DNA of 64,000 nt from Litoditis marina. Its lineage: Eukaryota > Nematoda > Chromadorea > Rhabditida > Rhabditidae. The notes under the pieces are model-generated. The model made no database searches. It had not been told where the DNA came from and saw nothing but the letters and a program-made list of their open reading frames with translations. The position numbers and the translations under genes are program-made. Shown here one piece after another: positions 13,401-24,573 of the stretch. The first letter of the stretch is position 1, and the number at the start of each line of letters is the position of its first letter. The stretch is taken from NCBI GenBank assembly GCA_964036275.1, contig OZ038436.1, positions 6,069,482-6,133,481 of the forward strand, given 5' to 3'.

Positions 13401-16400
13401 GATTCAACATCAGTTAACAAAACGAGCGACTCTAATAGTGTGCGCGAAACTGTCAAGCGCGTTAACCCACATAACTTGGCACTGTTTCTAGTTACAGTAA
13501 AGAAAGATCAATAAATGTTTCGGTTTTCATTTTCGAAATTATCACTTTCAATATAATTTTTAAACCGCAAAACATTTCATAACATACTTTCCCTAATTTC
13601 AAACTGTAAACAAGAAGGAAACCACAGTTTGCAAACTCTCTCCTATCAGAGTCCAGACGCCAGCGAGGTTAGAGACGCAGGCAACATCTACAATGGGCCA
13701 GAATTATATGATTTTATCCATGTAAATGGCTGCCTGGCATTTCACAGGACCTCCGGGAAGGTAGGATATGCCGATATTACATATTTATTTATAATTCATC
13801 ATATATAATAATACGTTTCATTAAATAAACATAAGTCTGGAAACTAATGAGAAACTTCCCTGATTGTGATCAAAACTCATGAAGCACCTTTTTGAAATAA
13901 CTGGATTGATGGCGTTTTTAAAACTACTTGCATGCATGATTTCATCAACAAAAAGACATGGAAAAGTGGTGAAGACCGAGAGAAATTACAAAACGACCAA
14001 TTTTCTCACCAAAAAGAAACCTCGGGACTATGGTTTTGGACACGTATACAAATTTCAATGAATTGCAGGTGAAAAATTTGGTGTTAAAACCGAAACGTTT
14101 TCGATTTCGTCTAATTTTCAGTCGGGTGGACGATTTGGGTTTCGTGCGACCGTGGGATTCGGACGGGGTTTCTCCAGAAGACCCCGAGGGCATTTATCGA
14201 TTGGCCTACGAGAAATTCTGGTCGGACTATCTGCCGACGTTGATTCGAAGAAGGAAACGGTGGGAGAAAACCGATCCCCGCCAACATCCCACCTTCCGTT
14301 AGTAAATTTCGTGTTTTGACCTGCCGAATCAATCGATAAATACAAAGTGTTACTACTAATTTTACAACTGAGTTCATGTATTGGTATTTGCAAAACTAAC
14401 TTCCGTCAGTCAATTTCATGTTTTGACCTACCGAATCAATCGATAAATACAGAGTGTTACTACTAATTTTACAACTGAGTTCATGTATTGGTATTTGCAA
14501 AACGAACTTCCGTCAGTCAATTTCATGTTTTTACCTACCAAATCGATCGATAAATACAGAGTGTTACTACTAATTTTACAACTGAGTTCATGTATTGGTA
14601 TTTGCAAAACGAACTTCCGTCAGCCGATTTTATGTTTTGATCTACCGAATCGATCGACAAATACTGAGTGTTAGAACCCATTTTACAACTGAATTTATAT
14701 ATAAGTTTTGCAGTGTTAGAGAGTAGTGATGTATGTATGTAGCTTGTGCAATCTATGAAAAAATGAGTTCACACTTTCATTTACGGGTAGGCTGGAGGGC
14801 TCAAAAACGCTGTAGAGAATCTAGCCAACTTTGTTCAATTCAAAAAGGTTGTCTTGTTGAACCATTCCCTTTTTCCTCCCCTACAGTTTGTAAAGTGAAG
14901 TTAAAAGGTCTCAGTTTTCATTATCTTATCTGTAGAACAGAAAATTAAATTTGACGCTAATACTATGTGAGTATCATATGTGACAGACAGACTCTCCTAT
15001 CAGTTTTATATCAACCACTTTCATTACAGTTCAACGTTTCATCCACAAGGGAATACCGGCTCCCTATAGAAAACAGGTAAATTATTGATTTCTAGAGCTT
15101 TAAGTGATTCTCTTATGTTTCAAAGTGTTTCCTATAAAAAAAACATAAATTTCCATACTAGCTATGCTATATTCAGTTTGTAGCTCCATTTATTTACTAC
15201 TCGTATGTCTCACGGCGCCTATAGATAAGTTTTAAAACTGCAACCGTTAATGATGGAGCAATTGACTTTAAAAGTTCACCACTACGAAAATATGTGTGAA
15301 TAAGTAGTATGTTAAATATAACCTTCTATTTGAACCAATTCAATTTCGATGAAATTTAAAAAAAAAGAATGCGGTTCATAAAAAAGACATGTACGTAATC
15401 ACAAAGCGCCTATAGATGAGCGTTAAAGGGGGGGGGGGGGGGGGGAGCAGAATGGAAAGCTAGTTTATGTACCCCGGGTATAGTGCTCATATTTCCCAAC
15501 TGGACTCGTTGGCAGCGTGCCAAAAACTTTGGATGACTGTTATTTGGAGAGAACATATATTTTACAGGAAGTTTTCCTGAATACGAATTATAACTAGGGA
15601 GAAGAACCCTTCACATTATTTCTATTGTTTTGAAGGATTTCAACATGTTGGAAAACTGCCTTGAAATTTCATTGGCAAGCTGCCCAAGTCCAGTTGGGAA
15701 ATGTGCGAACTATACCTAAACATAAGGTTGCGCGCGCCAAAACAGGTTAAAGGGAAACCGTATGCAAAGTAGGTTCGTTAGTGTGAGTTTAAATGTGTAT
15801 ATATCGGTTTCGCTCGAGCAGATCTTTAATATTAACTTTCCATTTTTTCCTCCCCCTCCCCTCCTTGAGAACCAAACTAGGTAATAGGTTATTCAGTAGT
15901 TCCAATAAGGATATGCGTGAAATATGTTGCTAACCTCAGACGCATACGTAAACACTCCGTTTGTTGAGCATTGTTTCTCTTCGAAAACATTTCAATTCGC
16001 TAAAATTCGCAAGTATCTATGAGTGAAGTTTTCTGAGCTGTGTTTTAACTCAAATCATGTGTGGCCTATGAGCGTTTAATAGTTTTCGTGAAATCGAAAA
16101 ATTATTTCCAGATCACAAAAACGGACATACTATTAGTGTGTGAAACATTAGTTTCCTCTTCACAATAAACTTAAGTTAAGTGAAGCTCGTAAATACGAGT
16201 TCTGAAGCAATCGGTTCGTCAGCTGAGTTTATGCACTACTTGAAGGTTTCACGGCGTCTATAGATAAGCGATAAAACGTTGTTAGCTGGTGCGTATTCCA
16301 GAAAATCTCATTTTAAATGTGTCTAACCACGAAAATTATACGTAAGGAATATCAGTGTGTTAAAAACAGATTTGTTTTATAACCAAGTTTTGAAACGTCT

Positions 16401-19400
16401 ATGAAACTCGCAGATAGTAACTATGGGTAAAGTTTTCTGAGCTCCTATTCACAATGTTTGTTTAAGTTTCACGGTGGCTATATATATCAAAACGAAATTG
16501 GGTAAAAGTTTACAGTTGAATTTAATGAAAAATTTCTTCATCACAAAAGCATATGAATATACTATTAGTGTGTTTACATTGTTCAACTATAGAACCTAGT
16601 AGAAGTTGGCTGAAACTCGTAAATACCAGTAATTAGATATTCGTTTCTTGAGCGATGTTCATTCAGTACTCGTAGGTTTCACTTTCACGGCGGAAAGTTC
16701 ACATAATCTGGACAACATTCGGTACGTACTATGTGTTTTGTTGCTTTAATCGACTGAATTTCGCTTTTAGGAATCTATTTTCCTCCTATTTACGTATTGC
16801 ACGTGAAGGTTTCACAGCGCCTATAATTGAGCTCGAAAACTGAATCATGTAATCCCTCTTCTGGAAAGCACTATATGGTTTTTAGTTGGTTCTTTACTTT
16901 CACTACCTAGTTTATAGTTTTAAATCAGTATTCCATTCTTTTTTTTCAAGTTCTCGCACTCTTTTTGATTTTCAAAGACTCAGCGATGAATAGATTCTAA
17001 CTTGTGAGACGCAGTTTGTAATCATTATGAATTGTCCGAAATACGATTGCAGATATAGTTGCGTTTTGGCTGAAAGTACGGCTCAAATTCTGTACGCTAG
17101 AACTACAAACGCAGCTGTTCAGAGCTAGTTTCTACTGTTTTTTTGTTGCACTTGCAGCTCAAACTCACCCGATTTCTCATCTCACACATGCCGCACACAT
17201 AGATTTCATTCGCTATTGAACAAGTGACTTCCACATAGTAGGTGGCACTCCAGAAGGGAGAATTGAAAGAAAAGAGAAGAAAAGAGTATGGATACCGTGT
17301 TACGCGCAGATAACATTACAGGCAATTTAATGAATTAGCGTAGGATGGGATCAATTCATTGGGAGGTTCAAGCATACGTAATCTTAACAACGTCCAGCAT
17401 GAAAGTTGATCCGATCATTTGTCACTCAATAATATTTCACAATCAAAATCTTCCGTATGGAAGTCTGTATCTTTTTTACATCCAATAGATCAAAAAGAGC
17501 TCCTAGTGAATGTTTCAAAATCAGAATATAAGTATAACTTCAGATCTCGCGGCGCAACTGTCCTCGCACTACTGTATACTATGTTATGCTCATGATTATG
17601 TTCCTTTGTATTATCAATAGTTTTCCATCAGTATGCCTAATGAGGTTATAGTAATAATATAAAATAAACTTTAATAATATAACAATGTACAAACTTTAAT
17701 AATATAACAATGTACAATACTATACATCTGGCTGCGTTTGAGTTACGTCTTCTCTTGAATGTTTTAAAGCCAGAATATAATCTCAGATCTGGCTGCGCAA
17801 CTGTCCGCCGCGCGGCCCCGTTCGGTCGCCGCCGGTTCCCCCGGAAACGGTGGATGCAATCCGCCTCGATCTACCCAGAACATTCCCCGACAACGAGTTT
17901 CTCAGGTCACAATCGTGAGTTACGCGTTTTCTAGTTATTCTGACGAGGAATGTGAAGAACGTGATCGAGCGTGAGTTTCACTAACTTTCGTCACGTGAAC
18001 TGTGAAAAAGTATTGTGTGGTTCACACTCATTACGTTGGTTACTCTTTTCTGAGAAAATTGAGGTTTGACCTCGGAGAGTTTGATCCACGTAAAAAAAAT
18101 CTGTGAAAAACAGATCAAACTTCACTTTTTTAAAAGCACAACGAACTCAGAAAATTGCGAGGAGGGGGCACGAATATATTGTAAATCGTAGACTTTGATG
18201 AGATTTTCGACAAATCAAAGAGAAAACTTGGGAAAACGGTGGAGAGAACGTATTTAGTTAAACTGGCCTGGAGGTTTTGTATTAAGGGTAGGCGTCTGAG
18301 AAGGAATGAAAGGGAGTATGCTTTGAATTTCATTTGTTTTCTCAGATCTCAAAACGTACTCGGAAGAGCGTTGTACGCAGTTGCCCAGCACATACCTTCT
18401 GTTGGATATTGTCAGGTTAGTTTGACCAAAGGAATGTATGTAAGACGCTCCAAACTGAATGGTTCCCATTTTAGATAATTGTTCGGAAAACCTCAAAATA
18501 TTGTGCATCATCAGACTTGTCCGATATTTTTTCTGAGATGTCCAATTCTTCTAATTCTTGTGTCGCTCTCTCTCATTTGGAGCGCAGATAAAACTACCGA
18601 ATATTTGTATGTTTCGAAATCCTCTGCCACAATTATTTTCCTTTCAGAACATTATAACACACGTTTTCGCAGTTGAAAACAGTGTGGAAAAATGTGCCCA
18701 AAAAATTGTAGTGTGAAAAAATGTGCCCAAAAAATTGTATTGTGAAAAATTGTGCCCAAAAAATTGAAGTGTGAAAAATTGTGACACAATTTTTGAGAGA
18801 TTTGTGAAAACTGCAATTTTTTGTGACACATTTTTTTTCAATTTCCTGAATCGGGACACAGCGATTCGATCGTTTGGTTTTTAGTTTAAACTTCAAATAA
18901 ATGGGGACTATCCGATGTCCAATCAGAAATAATTTAAAAAAGTGATAACTCTTCGATGGTTAAAAGTCTCATCCTAAAAGTTTCATGAAATCACTAGGAT
19001 TTCCTGATTTCCGAAACCATTCAGATTTTTTTTTGCATTTCGTTACTAATCAAATGTGGTGTTCGGGTTTACTTATATCATAAGGGCACAACATTCGGGC
19101 GCGCTGACCGCTCCAATTCTTGTTCAATGATAGTTAAATAAATGTAACTTGTATTATTTAACATGTAGTTGTGATGGGATTTTACTTTCTAATCTCTGAA
19201 AAATTGCTTGTTTAGATATTTTCATTCGATCGGAAACTAGTATTCGTTGGAAAATCTGAAATTCCTCAAAAATTCGAGTTCATTTTTACACTGTATTAGT
19301 TTTTTCATTTATCTATTTATCTTATGTGAAGATGCAATCTATTGCTATGATTAGAATTGAGATTGTGAACAAACTACGAGTCTTATACAAACCAAACCCT

Positions 19401-22224
19401 AGCATATTCCGGAAATCTGATTTCCTACTTTATTAACCATATGAACTATTATACTCATTAAAGTAAGAGTCGCTAACAAACTAACTTTTTGAACCAACCA
19501 ACTATGAATTCTCTAAAAATCGTCAGAAATAAGATTTCATTTCTTCCAGGGTCTGAATTTCGTGGCTGGGATAATTCTTCTCGTACTGCGGGATGAAGCA
19601 AAGGCCACCGACCTACTGGTTCATTTGGTCCAACAACGAAAAGACTATTATGGTCCTCAGATGATTGGGCTAAGACTAGATGCCAGGGTACTGTATCTGT
19701 TGTTAAGGTACTGTATTTCTAGGTTATGATGAGCATTGGCTGCTCAAATCCAAATGGCATTTCGATTTTTTGTTGTTATAGAAAGATTGAAGATTTTACA
19801 GCGTCGAGAATGACGTCCCAGATTCAAACTAAAATTTGTAATCTTCGACGTTTTTCATAAAGAATGTGATTATACTCAGCCACCGCTAAACCCTTTGTTT
19901 GTGAAAAACATAAAATGTTTGTCCAGTAACAAAAAAATGCGTTTTAGTGTAATGTATTTCACATGCAAAGGGTTTGATATTTATTCTCAAATGGTGAAGT
20001 AGTTTTGTTTACTCAGAGCAAACATAGATGCAACCACAGAATAGCATGTGTATTCAAACAACTGCACACCATTTCAGAATATACCATATTCAGAAAAAAA
20101 TCAGATAAACCGAAAAGCTTACATGCTGCTAGAACCAAAAGATATATGATTGGGTACAAATAACAATTTGTACCACATAGATGTTGGTTTCTCAGTCATT
20201 CATACCAAATATGAAAGTAGAAGGCACTAACTAAAAAGGACATTTTATTCTTGTCATTGAACAACGATTATGTGAATTCGGTTCAGAAAACAAACCCAAC
20301 GATTATGTGAATGTATTGCAGTTTAAAGGACTGTTGCGTTGGAATCGTTCGACATAATCGTCCTTCCTTAAGTGTTATTTGTTTTCAGGGAATCTTGTCC
20401 AATCGTGTGTGATCGTCTTGACGAGTTGGATATTGGTTTTGATCTATTGATCGGGAAATGGTTCGTCTGTTGGTTTGTCGAAAGTCTTCCCATGGAGGTA
20501 AGATGAGACTATAGTTCATAAACAACCTCTCTGAGTTGTATTTTGATTTGCGAATCCAGCAGAGTTCAAACTACAATAACAGTTTGATAGGGCAAACATC
20601 ATCGTGGAGGTTTGCTTTGGGGGCAGCGAATCATATATGTATTCTCTTGAACAAGTACTGAAAACATCAGTCTCATCTATACTATTACACGTATATATCA
20701 TGCTTGAAACATTTGAACACATAGTTTCAACGTGAAAAGTATAATCAGTTTTGACCGAATATTTCTGTGAAATGAGTTTTTGTTTATACTAAACTAGTTG
20801 GCATCAAAATCTGTGTTCATATAACTCGTTTAACAAGATGATTTGATCATTTTTTCACCATTAATGGAGTTCAAATTCCAGTTTTAAGAAAATGTTAACC
20901 TTTTTTTGTTTTAATCTAGCTCGTGCTTCCAACATTATGATGGTTTTGCCACTATAAGTTGGGTTCAAACTTCAGTTTTGGGGAAATTTGTATGAAAAAG
21001 GTTTTGTTTCACATATTTTTGTTCAGACAGTGCTGCGTATCTGGGATTGTCTGATCTACGAGGGAGACGTTTGGCTGTTTCGAGTTGCGTCGCGCCTCAT
21101 CAAATCTCACCGAAAGGAAATTGCGGCCTCCACTTCTCTGGACAAAATCATTCGAACGTTTCAGGCCATCGGCAAGAGTGACACCGCACTCTACTGTCAC
21201 ACACTGTTACAGGTAGGTCAAATTATCTATGAGGGACACTATCACAGACACGTGTACAGTGACAGTACGATTTAAGAGTTGCAACCCATTTGGTTTTGAC
21301 AGTAATTTTGGAGGTTTGTCAATGTAATATAGTCGTCACCGTAACTGAACGGACCTTAAAAACACGACACTAAAATGTTTTGAATGAGTATTACATCTTG
21401 AGTTTTTTTATTATGGTGTGCATGATCTTGATAATATCAACAATGACCGGTTGGATGCAGTTTTGTAGTGGAAAAGTTTTCCGATACGGTTACTACGGCA
21501 TAGAACACAGCAAACACTTGTTTTTTGGGCATGCCTAACAGCGTTCAAATGTTGCATGATTAGTTCATAGATTAGAGATTCAGGTAGCATCGTTAGTTTT
21601 TTTTTTCTAGTATTGGATTTTACTCTGTTAGACCTTCGAGTTTTTCGAAACGGCCTAAAAGTTGGAAATTAGCCAGGCATTGTTTCCAACGGCGTCCAAA
21701 TGTTGCATGTTTAGGTTATAAATGAGACATTCGGCCCGCCCCCAATTGTGTGGTATATCCTCCAATAATGTAATATGTAATCCAAAAATGCTCGATTTAC
21801 TCGATTTGAAATTATCTCGGCGTTTTTGGGTTGAATTTCGAACTCGAATAAAAAAGTACATCTTTCGACGCTTCCAAAACTAACCATCTGAAAAGTCAGA
21901 AACATTGGGTGTCATTTAAAAACTAGCATGTTTTGTCTTTTGTGTAGGTAATCTCAGAGTTACTCAAAAAGTGTTCTATTTTACAACCATTTCTCACAAC
22001 GGTTACTGATACATCGCATCAGTTACTTATAGTTACCCGTTTCGCCAAATTCCGAGTGATTATGGACATTAGGGATAGTTTCAAACACCTAAGGTGAGAT
22101 TGTGTATTCTTTCTCTAGATTCATTTATCGATTTTCACAAACTTTCCAGGATGCGAAAGAAGAACAAATAACACAGAAAATGATCGACGATTTGCGAAGT
22201 TCATGCAGACATCAAATAGAATAA
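4434..22224 (+). CDS. GRTP1-type TBC-domain Rab GTPase-activating protein, 5' end not found
   Basis: TBC proteins speed GTP hydrolysis by Rab GTPases in membrane traffic. Exons: 4434-5231, 13650-13760, 14069-14297, 15030-15076, 17787-17905, 18346-18415, 19550-19707, 20389-20497, 21027-21212, 22150-22224. All phases agree and all have GT..AG ends; about 633 residues are seen. The last 310 align from memory with human GRTP1. The catalytic signatures are intact: IRLDLPRTFPDN with the arginine finger (about residue 426), SVGYCQ/GLNF with the glutamine finger (about 458), then IWDCL. The gene ends DLRSSCRHQIE, matching the GRTP1 C-terminus. The first exon is acidic and consists of 21-23-residue repeats (E-S-P-x-x-Q-R...HVY). 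The exon at 13650 continues one more repeat (SPDASEVRDAGNIYNG), which together with matching phase joins it across an 8.4-kb intron. The first exon begins at an acceptor (4433/4434) with no usable ATG, so an upstream exon is missing. The TBC part is certain; linkage of the repeat exon is likely but unproven. Confidence 0.85.
4570..4935 (+). repeat. Protein-level repeat array in the TBC gene's first visible exon
   Basis: Five to six units of 63-69 bases encode variants of ESPDTQRVSHEEGHVYTGRS. Each opens with E-S/G-P/A-(E/D) and most end with R-H-V-Y or similar. The array is rich in Glu, Arg, Ser and Gln and is probably disordered or helical. Nucleotide identity between units is moderate ('gagagagtccagagatgcagag'-like), which points to internal tandem duplication followed by divergence under coding constraint. 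Confidence 0.75.
5662..5728 (+). ncRNA. Candidate 21U-RNA (piRNA) gene
   Basis: Core CTGTTTCA (5663-5670) as in the canonical Ruby motif, TTATTATG box at 5677-5684, CAAT ending at 5708. The predicted 21-mer is 5708-5728, within the large TBC intron. Confidence 0.45.
7008..7230. mobile_element. Interspersed repeat, 'gtttgttccaccc' family, copy 1
   Basis: Shares its length and order with 37266-37500: 'tttgtt(c/t)cacccac', 'ctctacagtaat', 'tttactactacaaa', 'attattcat', 'actgtagaag' and 'gatgaaacagagta'. The ends are weak inverted repeats of 'agtttgtttcaccc'. Confidence 0.6.
7947..8207. mobile_element. MITE of the 'ggttacc' family, copy 1, interrupted by a second element
   Basis: Left end GGTGAATTCTATATGTAACC. 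The interior is built from inverted GGTTACC/GGTAACC motifs and the right arm ends 'aacccggttaca'. The right terminus is cut by the element at 8208-9226 and resumes at 9229 with 'tagaattgg'. Other copies are at 26325-26583 and 45843-46098, with fragments at 33061-33190 and 42238-42335. Confidence 0.8.
8208..9226. mobile_element. Non-autonomous element with 'taagacgctcc' inverted ends, inserted in a MITE
   Basis: Terminal inverted repeats are TAAGACGCTCCAATCTAAAT and its complement ending at 9226. It is flanked on both sides by TA (8206-8207 and 9227-9228), as expected for Tc1/mariner-type insertion. Inside are arrays of 'tttttcacacttcaattttttgggc' units at 8460-8560 and 8885-8985 around a 'gagacgcagagaaa' segment. 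No transposase frame is seen. A shorter copy lies at 18441-19025 in reverse orientation. Confidence 0.8.
9229..9237. mobile_element. Displaced right end of the interrupted 'ggttacc' MITE
   Basis: The 9 bases 'tagaattgg' complete the terminus seen at other copies (TATAGAATTCACC at 46086-46098) when the 8208-9226 insertion and one TA are removed. Confidence 0.6.
9488..9556. repeat. 33-bp tandem duplication
   Basis: 'gacaaaataatacgaggttt' followed by 'tcgaaaaattt' occurs twice in tandem with no differences, so the duplication is recent. Confidence 0.8.
10455..10533. repeat. Inverted repeat (hairpin)
   Basis: Arms 'aacgagagagtgtacaggtca' and its near-complement at 10511-10533 enclose a 30-base loop that itself contains 'cagactg..cagtctg'. 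RNA from either strand would fold into a strong stem. Confidence 0.7.
11480..12790. repeat. Diverged satellite with about 125-131 bp period and a 653-bp higher-order duplication
   Basis: The motif 'gattctg(g/a)ag.ccagatgacgtca' recurs at about 11661, 11791, 11922, 12314, 12437, 12563 and 12694, i.e. 123-131 bases apart, with one gap of 392 (three periods). The flank 'ctctctcgctctttctgtc...gacgtcattcaggattctgg' at 11480-11670 reappears at 12160-12325, so the array and its flank were duplicated as a block. I see no coding capacity. Confidence 0.65.
12867..13387. mobile_element. Fold-back element with about 197-bp inverted arms
   Basis: Left arm 12867-13063 starts 'atgaaaaagtggggaccc'. Right arm 13190-13387 is its near-perfect complement and ends 'cccactttttcat'. 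About 126 bases of unrelated loop lie between. The arms differ at only a handful of sites, so the element is young or gene-converted. It has no open frame and lies in the TBC intron just before exon 13650. Confidence 0.85.
14290..14720. repeat. Four tandem 107-bp units that include the TBC exon's donor site
   Basis: Units start at about 14297, 14404, 14511 and 14618, each with 'ttccgtNagtNaattt', 'gaatc.atcgataaatac' and 'agtgttactactaatttt'. The first unit contains the true 5' splice site of exon 14069-14297 (TTCC/gttagt). The next three carry TTCC/GTCAGT or GTCAGC at the same place, so the array offers three decoy donors in tandem. Confidence 0.8.
15481..15712. mobile_element. MITE with TA target-site duplication, defined by an empty site
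   Basis: Terminal inverted repeats of about 26 bases (TAGTGCTCATATTTCCCAAC at the left, matching complement ending at 15712), flanked by TA at 15479-15480 and 15713-15714. The surrounding repeat has a second copy at about 10270-10400 where 'ccgggatacctgaa' (TA at 10309-10310) lacks the insert, which gives exact boundaries. Confidence 0.85.
16081..16149 (-). ncRNA. Weak candidate 21U-RNA gene
   Basis: Core AATGTTTCA on the minus strand (16149 to 16142) with a TAATAGTAT box. The YRNT signal TAAT ends at 16101, one base longer than the common spacing. Confidence 0.2.
17508..17570 (+). repeat. Partial duplicate of the start of TBC exon 17787-17905
   Basis: 'gaatgtttcaaaatcagaatataagtat...ttcagatct.gc.gcgcaactgtcc' matches 17756-17815, which spans the intron end and first 27 bases of the real exon. 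The copy keeps an AG acceptor (17541) but its frame soon closes, so it is a decoy exon start rather than an exon. Confidence 0.7.
18441..19025. mobile_element. Second copy of the 'taagacgctcc' element, right end truncated
   Basis: Starts 'taagacgctccaaactgaat' and then runs as the reverse complement of 8208-9226, including the 'gtgaaaaattgtgcccaaaaaatt' arrays at 18690-18780. It stops at 'aaccattcagattt' without the terminal bases. The middle segment of copy 1 is absent. It lies in the intron between exons 18346-18415 and 19550-19707. Confidence 0.75.
20260..20375. mobile_element. Degenerate 'cgattatgtgg' hairpin MITE
   Basis: Contains 'acgattatgtgaat', 'attgcagtttaaaggac' and 'cataatcgtccttccttaa', as in the better copies at 43529-43660, 46925-47095 and 59661-59780. 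It ends 13 bases before TBC exon 20389-20497. Confidence 0.55.
20646..20713 (-). ncRNA. Candidate 21U-RNA (piRNA) gene, antisense in a TBC intron
   Basis: Minus-strand core AATGTTTCA from 20713, GATATATAC box about 7 bases on, TGAT with its T at 20666. The predicted 21-mer is 20666 down to 20646. Confidence 0.5.
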
Positions 22225-22945
22225 TTTATTTTAGATTTGATTTTTATTGTGAGGAAATTGAACTTACATGCTGTTACAAAACACTGATGCTTCGAAAGTA
22301 TCACTTCATCACATGTATCTTATGTTACAATGCTTTTATTCTCTAGTAAACTTAATTTGCTCAAACACTTTGTTTAATGGTTTTTATCCTTAGAATGTTT
22401 AGGTGTTCGTTGAGATAGTTTTCGTGTAGTTATAAGTTATGATGTTTTCACACAGTAAAGACATTTACATATTAGTCGCTAGGATAATAATTTTTACAAT
22501 GTTTCATTCCGATTCTTTCAATACGGGACAGTTTCTGGTATTTTGCTCATATGTAACCCAATAAAATTTACATTGTTTTCTTTAATGCATTTTTCATACT
22601 GAATATTTTGAATATAATGAATAATGTGAATAATGAATATACAGTCCATATGTGGCCACAAAAGTAGTATTGTATTTAAAACCTGAATGAATCACGCTGC
22701 ACGCAACAGTGCCTTTTCAATCTTCTGATAGAGCGTGTGAAGTTTTACAAAAAGTTTTGAATCAGATAGTTTTATCTGTTTTTCACTTGAATGAGGTTCA
22801 CCTAATAGTAGATGGGAAAGAAGAACTTATAAATATCCATCGGAAAATGTGAAGAATAGTATTCTCAAATAATCACTGCAGGACCAGTAACTGATGGATA
22901 TGCTTCTTTTATTTTATTCAAGCTGTCTGCTCATTGATTTTCAAT

Positions 22946-23012
22946 AGCTTATTATATGTCTGCGAACTGTCTTGTACGTCTTCAGCCGACTATATAACGA
23001 GTGCGAAACATG
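22946..23012 (-). ncRNA. Candidate 21U-RNA (piRNA) gene
   Basis: Minus-strand CACTCACATGTTTC, TATATAG box about 8 bases after the core, CAGT with its T at 22966. The predicted 21-mer is 22966 down to 22946. All four parts of the composite motif are present. Confidence 0.5.
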
Positions 23013-23952
23013 TGAGTGTGGTTAAACCTGTGGTTTCCTTATTAATGAATTCCTGCTTAAACAGTCAATTTCCATTGAAAATCAGAATAACTTGTTCAAA
23101 CGCAAGTTCTCCATATAAAACGTGATCTTTATAGCTTATACTAATCGGAAAATAAAGGTAAAGCTCAAAGAAGTAATATAAACTAGAAAAACGGAAAGAG
23201 AAAGAGTATAGAAAGTGGTACGTTTCGCCTCTACCCCATAGCTCACAATCTACCGTTTCTGAGCAATCCACACAAAAAATGACGAATTATACATGCAAAC
23301 CAAATGCAATCCGGTTGCATCTGTACATAACTATTGGTAGCATCTGAAATGTAACCAAATTTGTCTACGGTTAGACTTGTTGGTTATGTATTGTGAATTT
23401 GATTGCATAGTTTGCCTAAGACAAACAGTTTTCCAGTTAACCGGGTCAACATTGACTAGTTAGAGAATTGTGGAGCGCTAGTAGTCATTTTCATTCGGCC
23501 TCTTCATTCCTACTGAGACTCATACAGTGCGAATACTTAAACTTTGTTTTTTTTTTACTGTTTTTGAACTTTGTTTTTTGTTTTCGGTAAGGTTGATTAT
23601 TTTCACATTGAATCTGATTCCATCGTATTACAATAAAAGTTGTTGATATTTCCTGAACAAAGTGCAAACTTGCATCAGACACCAGGCATTGGGTAGTTTG
23701 TGCTGTAGGTCTGTAGGAGTGTCAGTAGGAACGATGTGGAGCATACTTGATTTTCAACCGAAAAATACACTCCAGTTCACCTGATAAAAACGCTTAGGGT
23801 CCCTTTGAAGAGAACTTGACCCCAACGAACCTGGTCCGTGATCATAACCATAGTTTTAACAATAATACAAGTTAGTTTCCATGTCTAAGTAGACATTATC
23901 TCGTTTCACCGTTGCTACTTACAAATCATACTATCTGAGCCTGAGCCCCCAA

Positions 23953-24185
23953 GATAGGCAACCAGAATAAGTCATTCAAAATTGAAAGTCATTAAAGTAA
24001 AAGTCATTCGAAAGTAAAAGTCATTAAGTACAGAAACAGTTGAGAATCAGAAATAAAGTTTTCGAAAATTTTCGTAATTTTCAAATCCTGACTAAAAGTG
24101 AATTAATGACTTTTACTTTTGAATGACTTTAACTTTAATGACTTTTAATTTTGAATGACTTATTCCTGGTACCCCCAAGATAAGC
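23953..24185. repeat. Fold-back repeat of 'aagtcatt' units
   Basis: Opens 'cccccaagatag..aaccagaataagtcattc' and closes 'gaatgacttattcctggt.cccccaagata' in inverted order. Between the ends are 'aaagtcattaaagt'-type units on one side and their complements on the other. A fragment with the same end ('aatgactttttctctggttg') is at 32715-32755, and a look-alike family with 'aaactcatt' units is at 41636-41885. Confidence 0.7.
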
Positions 24186-24573
24186 TTGCAGAATACTTAA
24201 TTTTTCCTTGTTATCGCGGCGTGTTGTGTTTGGTTTGGCCAATGCACACCCATTTTTAGCTTTCAAACCACAAAAGTCTTCAAATAAAATCATTTTTCGA
24301 AATTCATACCTATTTTTCGCAATTACAAAAGTTGGATCACTTTTTTGTATCCTTTGACGATGTAACTTTGCCGCGCAAAGAAATGAAAACAGTCCACACA
24401 GTAGTGTGACAGTATTGTGACGGATTTTAAGTGTTTTATCGTAGCGCAGCGGACAAAAAGTTCGATGAAAATATTGGCTTAATAATGACAAAAAGATAGT
24501 TACCCTATCTGAGTTGTAGCATTTATCTCGCCTTTTATCATGAAATCTTCTCCTATCCTGTCTACATCACTCA

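Larger units (their letters stand above)
5232..13649. other. 8.4-kb intron of the TBC gene filled with repeats
   Basis: No exon is supported here. An open frame of 181 codons at 5533-6078 has no acceptor, donor or recognisable sequence. The intron holds a candidate 21U-RNA at 5662, interspersed repeats at 7008-7230, nested MITEs at 7947-9237, a hairpin at 10455-10533, satellite-like repeats at 11480-12790 and a large fold-back element at 12867-13387. Confidence 0.6.
15170..16860. repeat. Degenerate tandem repeats of about 200 bp in a TBC intron
   Basis: Variants of 'ggtttcacggcgcctatagataagcg' occur near 15205, 15400, 16250, 16470, 16690 and 16810, and 'aactcgtaaatac' or similar precedes several of them. 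Divergence is high. No exon is supported in this stretch between exons 15030-15076 and 17787-17905. Confidence 0.55.

Noticed and set aside
13883..14068. Possible extra TBC exon ending at TGCAG/gtgaaa
   Set aside because: No acceptor-like sequence lies upstream. Using 14068/14069 as an acceptor instead joins the neighbouring exons in phase and needs no extra exon.
17509..17570. AATGTTTC core followed by AATATAAGTATAA
   Set aside because: No YRNT at the required spacing. The sequence is a duplicate of the upstream edge of a TBC exon.
21959..22093. Possible TBC exon (VISELLKKCS...) between exons 21027-21212 and 22150-22224
   Set aside because: Its end phase does not fit the last exon, whereas direct joining of 21212 to 22150 gives a C-terminus collinear with GRTP1.
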